Below are positions 28,416 to 29,352 of a stretch of DNA of 29,352 bases, in pieces. The notes under the pieces were generated by a model. The model saw only the letters and a program-made list of their open reading frames with translations. It was not told the DNA's origin and did not search any database. Location: the IMG/VR virus record IMGVR_UViG_3300049719_000023, positions 1 to 29,352 of that record, one strand, 5' to 3'. The number at the start of each line of letters is the position of its first letter. The first letter of the stretch is position 1. The position numbers and the translations under genes are program-made. Source of the stretch: a virus.

Positions 28416-29090
28416 ATGGCATTTGGAAAAAAGAACGAAGGACTTCAGCAAATCATCATCAAGGCCCCAAACTTCCAGGACGTGAGGTTGCTCGTAGTGG
28501 GGACATCCCCCTACGTCTGCAACAACATGACCCCCACGTCTGAGAATTCCATGCGCGAAGGCATGGGGGGCGGCGTCGACAAGGCGGCCAAGAAGAAGCG
28601 CCCACCCAAGGATTTCGATGGCGACTTCAAGGGCTCGCAGCATGTCGATGTGAAGGACGGGTGGGTCGGCATTCCCGCCGCTGCCATTCGCGCGGCGATG
28701 ATTCGCGCATGCTCAACCTGCGGAGTCGAGATGACGAAAGCCAAGCAGTGTTTTTTCGTACAAGCCGACGGCATGGACGAGAAGGGGCGTCCGCTGGTCA
28801 AGATCACAAAGGGAAAGCCCGAGAAGTTCGAGTGCACGGTCAAGAACTCGAATGGCTCAACCGACATCCGCGCGCGCGCTCGGTTCAACACAGGATGGGA
28901 GGCAACATTGCGGATCTCTTTCGATGCCGATCAATTCTCAGCGTCCACAGTTGGCAACTTGATCCAGCGCGCCGGCATGAGTGTCGGCGTTGGAGCTGGT
29001 CGCCCGTTCTCATCCAACAGCGCCGGCTGTGGCTGGGGCACCTTCAGTTTGAAGAACCCTGACAAGAAAGACGCATCGGCTTCCAGCTAG
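28416..29090 (+). CDS. Phage protein of unknown function (224 aa)
   Basis: It belongs to a type of phage protein I have seen as an unnamed family: an opening strand IIIKAPNFQDVRLLVVGTSP, then a charged Lys-rich loop (KAAKKKRPPKDFDGDF), GWVGIPAAAIRAAMIRACST, a central CFFVQADG strand and a final Gly-rich region SVGVGAGRPFSSNSAGCGWG. The GIPAAAIRAA helix and the Gly-rich end recall RAMP/Cas7-like RRM folds, but this is only a resemblance. AAAAGGAGA precedes the ATG at good spacing. It is the first gene of the rightward unit, so it may act early (replication, recombination or DNA/RNA binding). Confidence 0.75.
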   Translation: MAFGKKNEGLQQIIIKAPNFQDVRLLVVGTSPYVCNNMTPTSENSMREGMGGGVDKAAKKKRPPKDFDGDFKGSQHVDVKDGWVGIPAAAIRAAMIRACSTCGVEMTKAKQCFFVQADGMDEKGRPLVKITKGKPEKFECTVKNSNGSTDIRARARFNTGWEATLRISFDADQFSASTVGNLIQRAGMSVGVGAGRPFSSNSAGCGWGTFSLKNPDKKDASASS

Positions 29091-29099
29091 GTCGGGAAG

Positions 29100-29255
29100 C
29101 GCGGGGCAAGGCAGGCGAAGCTAGGCGAGGCGAAGCGTAGCGAGGAGTGGCGCGGCGCGGACGGGCGAAGCAAGGCATGAGAGGTTCGGTCGGGCCAGGC
29201 GTGGCCAGGAGGGGCCGAGCATGGCTCGGCAAAGCAAGGCAAGCAAGGAACCAAG
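29100..29255. repeat. Pentamer-periodic G-rich spacer
   Basis: The gap between the gene ending at 29090 and the next start at 29271 is almost wholly made of 5-base units related to GCGAA/GCAAG/GGCAA, keeping a 5-base period from about 29105 to 29179 and, with a one-base phase shift, on to about 29250. It has no clear stem-loop or gene. Role is unknown. Confidence 0.8.
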
Positions 29256-29270
29256 AAAGGACAATTTAGA

Positions 29271-29352
29271 ATGGCAAAAGAATTGAAGGTAAAGGGCTAC
29301 TCATGGCGACCCGGATCACAGCACAAGATCGAGCCGGAAGTGGCGGCAACAG
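29271..29352 (+). CDS. Start of a plus-strand phage gene, cut by the window end
   Basis: Following AAGAAAGGACA, an ATG opens MAKELKVKGYSWRPGSQHKI and continues to the last base without a stop. Only 27 residues are visible. The Y-x-W-R-P-G pattern resembles the beginning of small phage proteins that start with a YRWRPG segment. No function can be given. Confidence 0.65.
   Translation, partial: MAKELKVKGYSWRPGSQHKIEPEVAAT

Noticed and set aside
28365-28643. Minus-strand frame of 92 residues upstream of the head morphogenesis gene, considered as a missing portal fragment
   Set aside because: It is antisense to the plus-strand gene at 28416 and has no portal-like sequence.
29100-29255. CRISPR array suggested by the repetitive spacer
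   Set aside because: The units are 5 bases, imperfect and without spacers of constant length; no cas genes are present.

Overview
This GC-rich window carries most of the virion-assembly region of a contractile-tailed phage (myovirus) or prophage. The region is one long operon-like array on the minus strand (about 28283 down to 2419), read from right to left. An IS200/IS605-family insertion sequence sits at the left edge. A divergent plus-strand transcription unit starts at the right edge. The host cannot be named from the sequence. High GC, heavy G/C use at third codon positions and a small lipoprotein with an Asp-Ala-Gly linker are compatible with a Myxococcota/deltaproteobacterial-type host, but that is a weak inference.

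Layout from left to right: (1) 90-1750, an intact-looking IS605-type element with divergent tnpB (minus) and tnpA (plus), two related end hairpins and a probable omega-RNA region; (2) 1751-2418, a short plus-strand pair encoding a small lipoprotein and a second possibly exported protein, preceded by a perfect 11-bp inverted repeat; (3) 2419-11396, tail fibre/appendage genes, of which the last three (two large fibre-like proteins and a 32-residue membrane peptide between them) carry export or membrane signals; (4) 11398-18857, baseplate and tail tip: DUF2612, baseplate J, gp25-like, Gp138-type spike, a zinc-finger insert gene, hub, plug, Dit-like protein and tape measure; (5) 18845-22100, tail tube module: a tiny GIY-YIG-like ORF, a tail assembly chaperone with a probable -1 frameshift, tube (DUF3277), sheath (DUF3383) and tail terminator; (6) 22097-28283, neck and head: connector-type genes, major capsid (DUF2184), structural cement protein, DUF2213 protease-scaffold with an internal scaffold start, two small tagged proteins and an SPP1 gp7/Mu F-like head morphogenesis protein; (7) 28284-29352, a divergent control region and the first plus-strand genes (a phage protein of unknown function, a pentamer-periodic spacer and the start of another gene).

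Almost every minus-strand gene overlaps its neighbour by 1-4 bases (ATGA, TAATG or GTGA) or is a few bases away, so translation is probably coupled along the array. Terminase and portal genes, which normally precede the head morphogenesis gene, are not in the window.

The least ordinary points are: three small proteins sharing an N-terminal 'YKRLARDG' tag; signal peptides on fibre-like proteins; a truncated GIY-YIG motif ORF squeezed between tail chaperone and tape measure; and a nested scaffold start. All function calls come from reading motifs and gene order; no database search was run.
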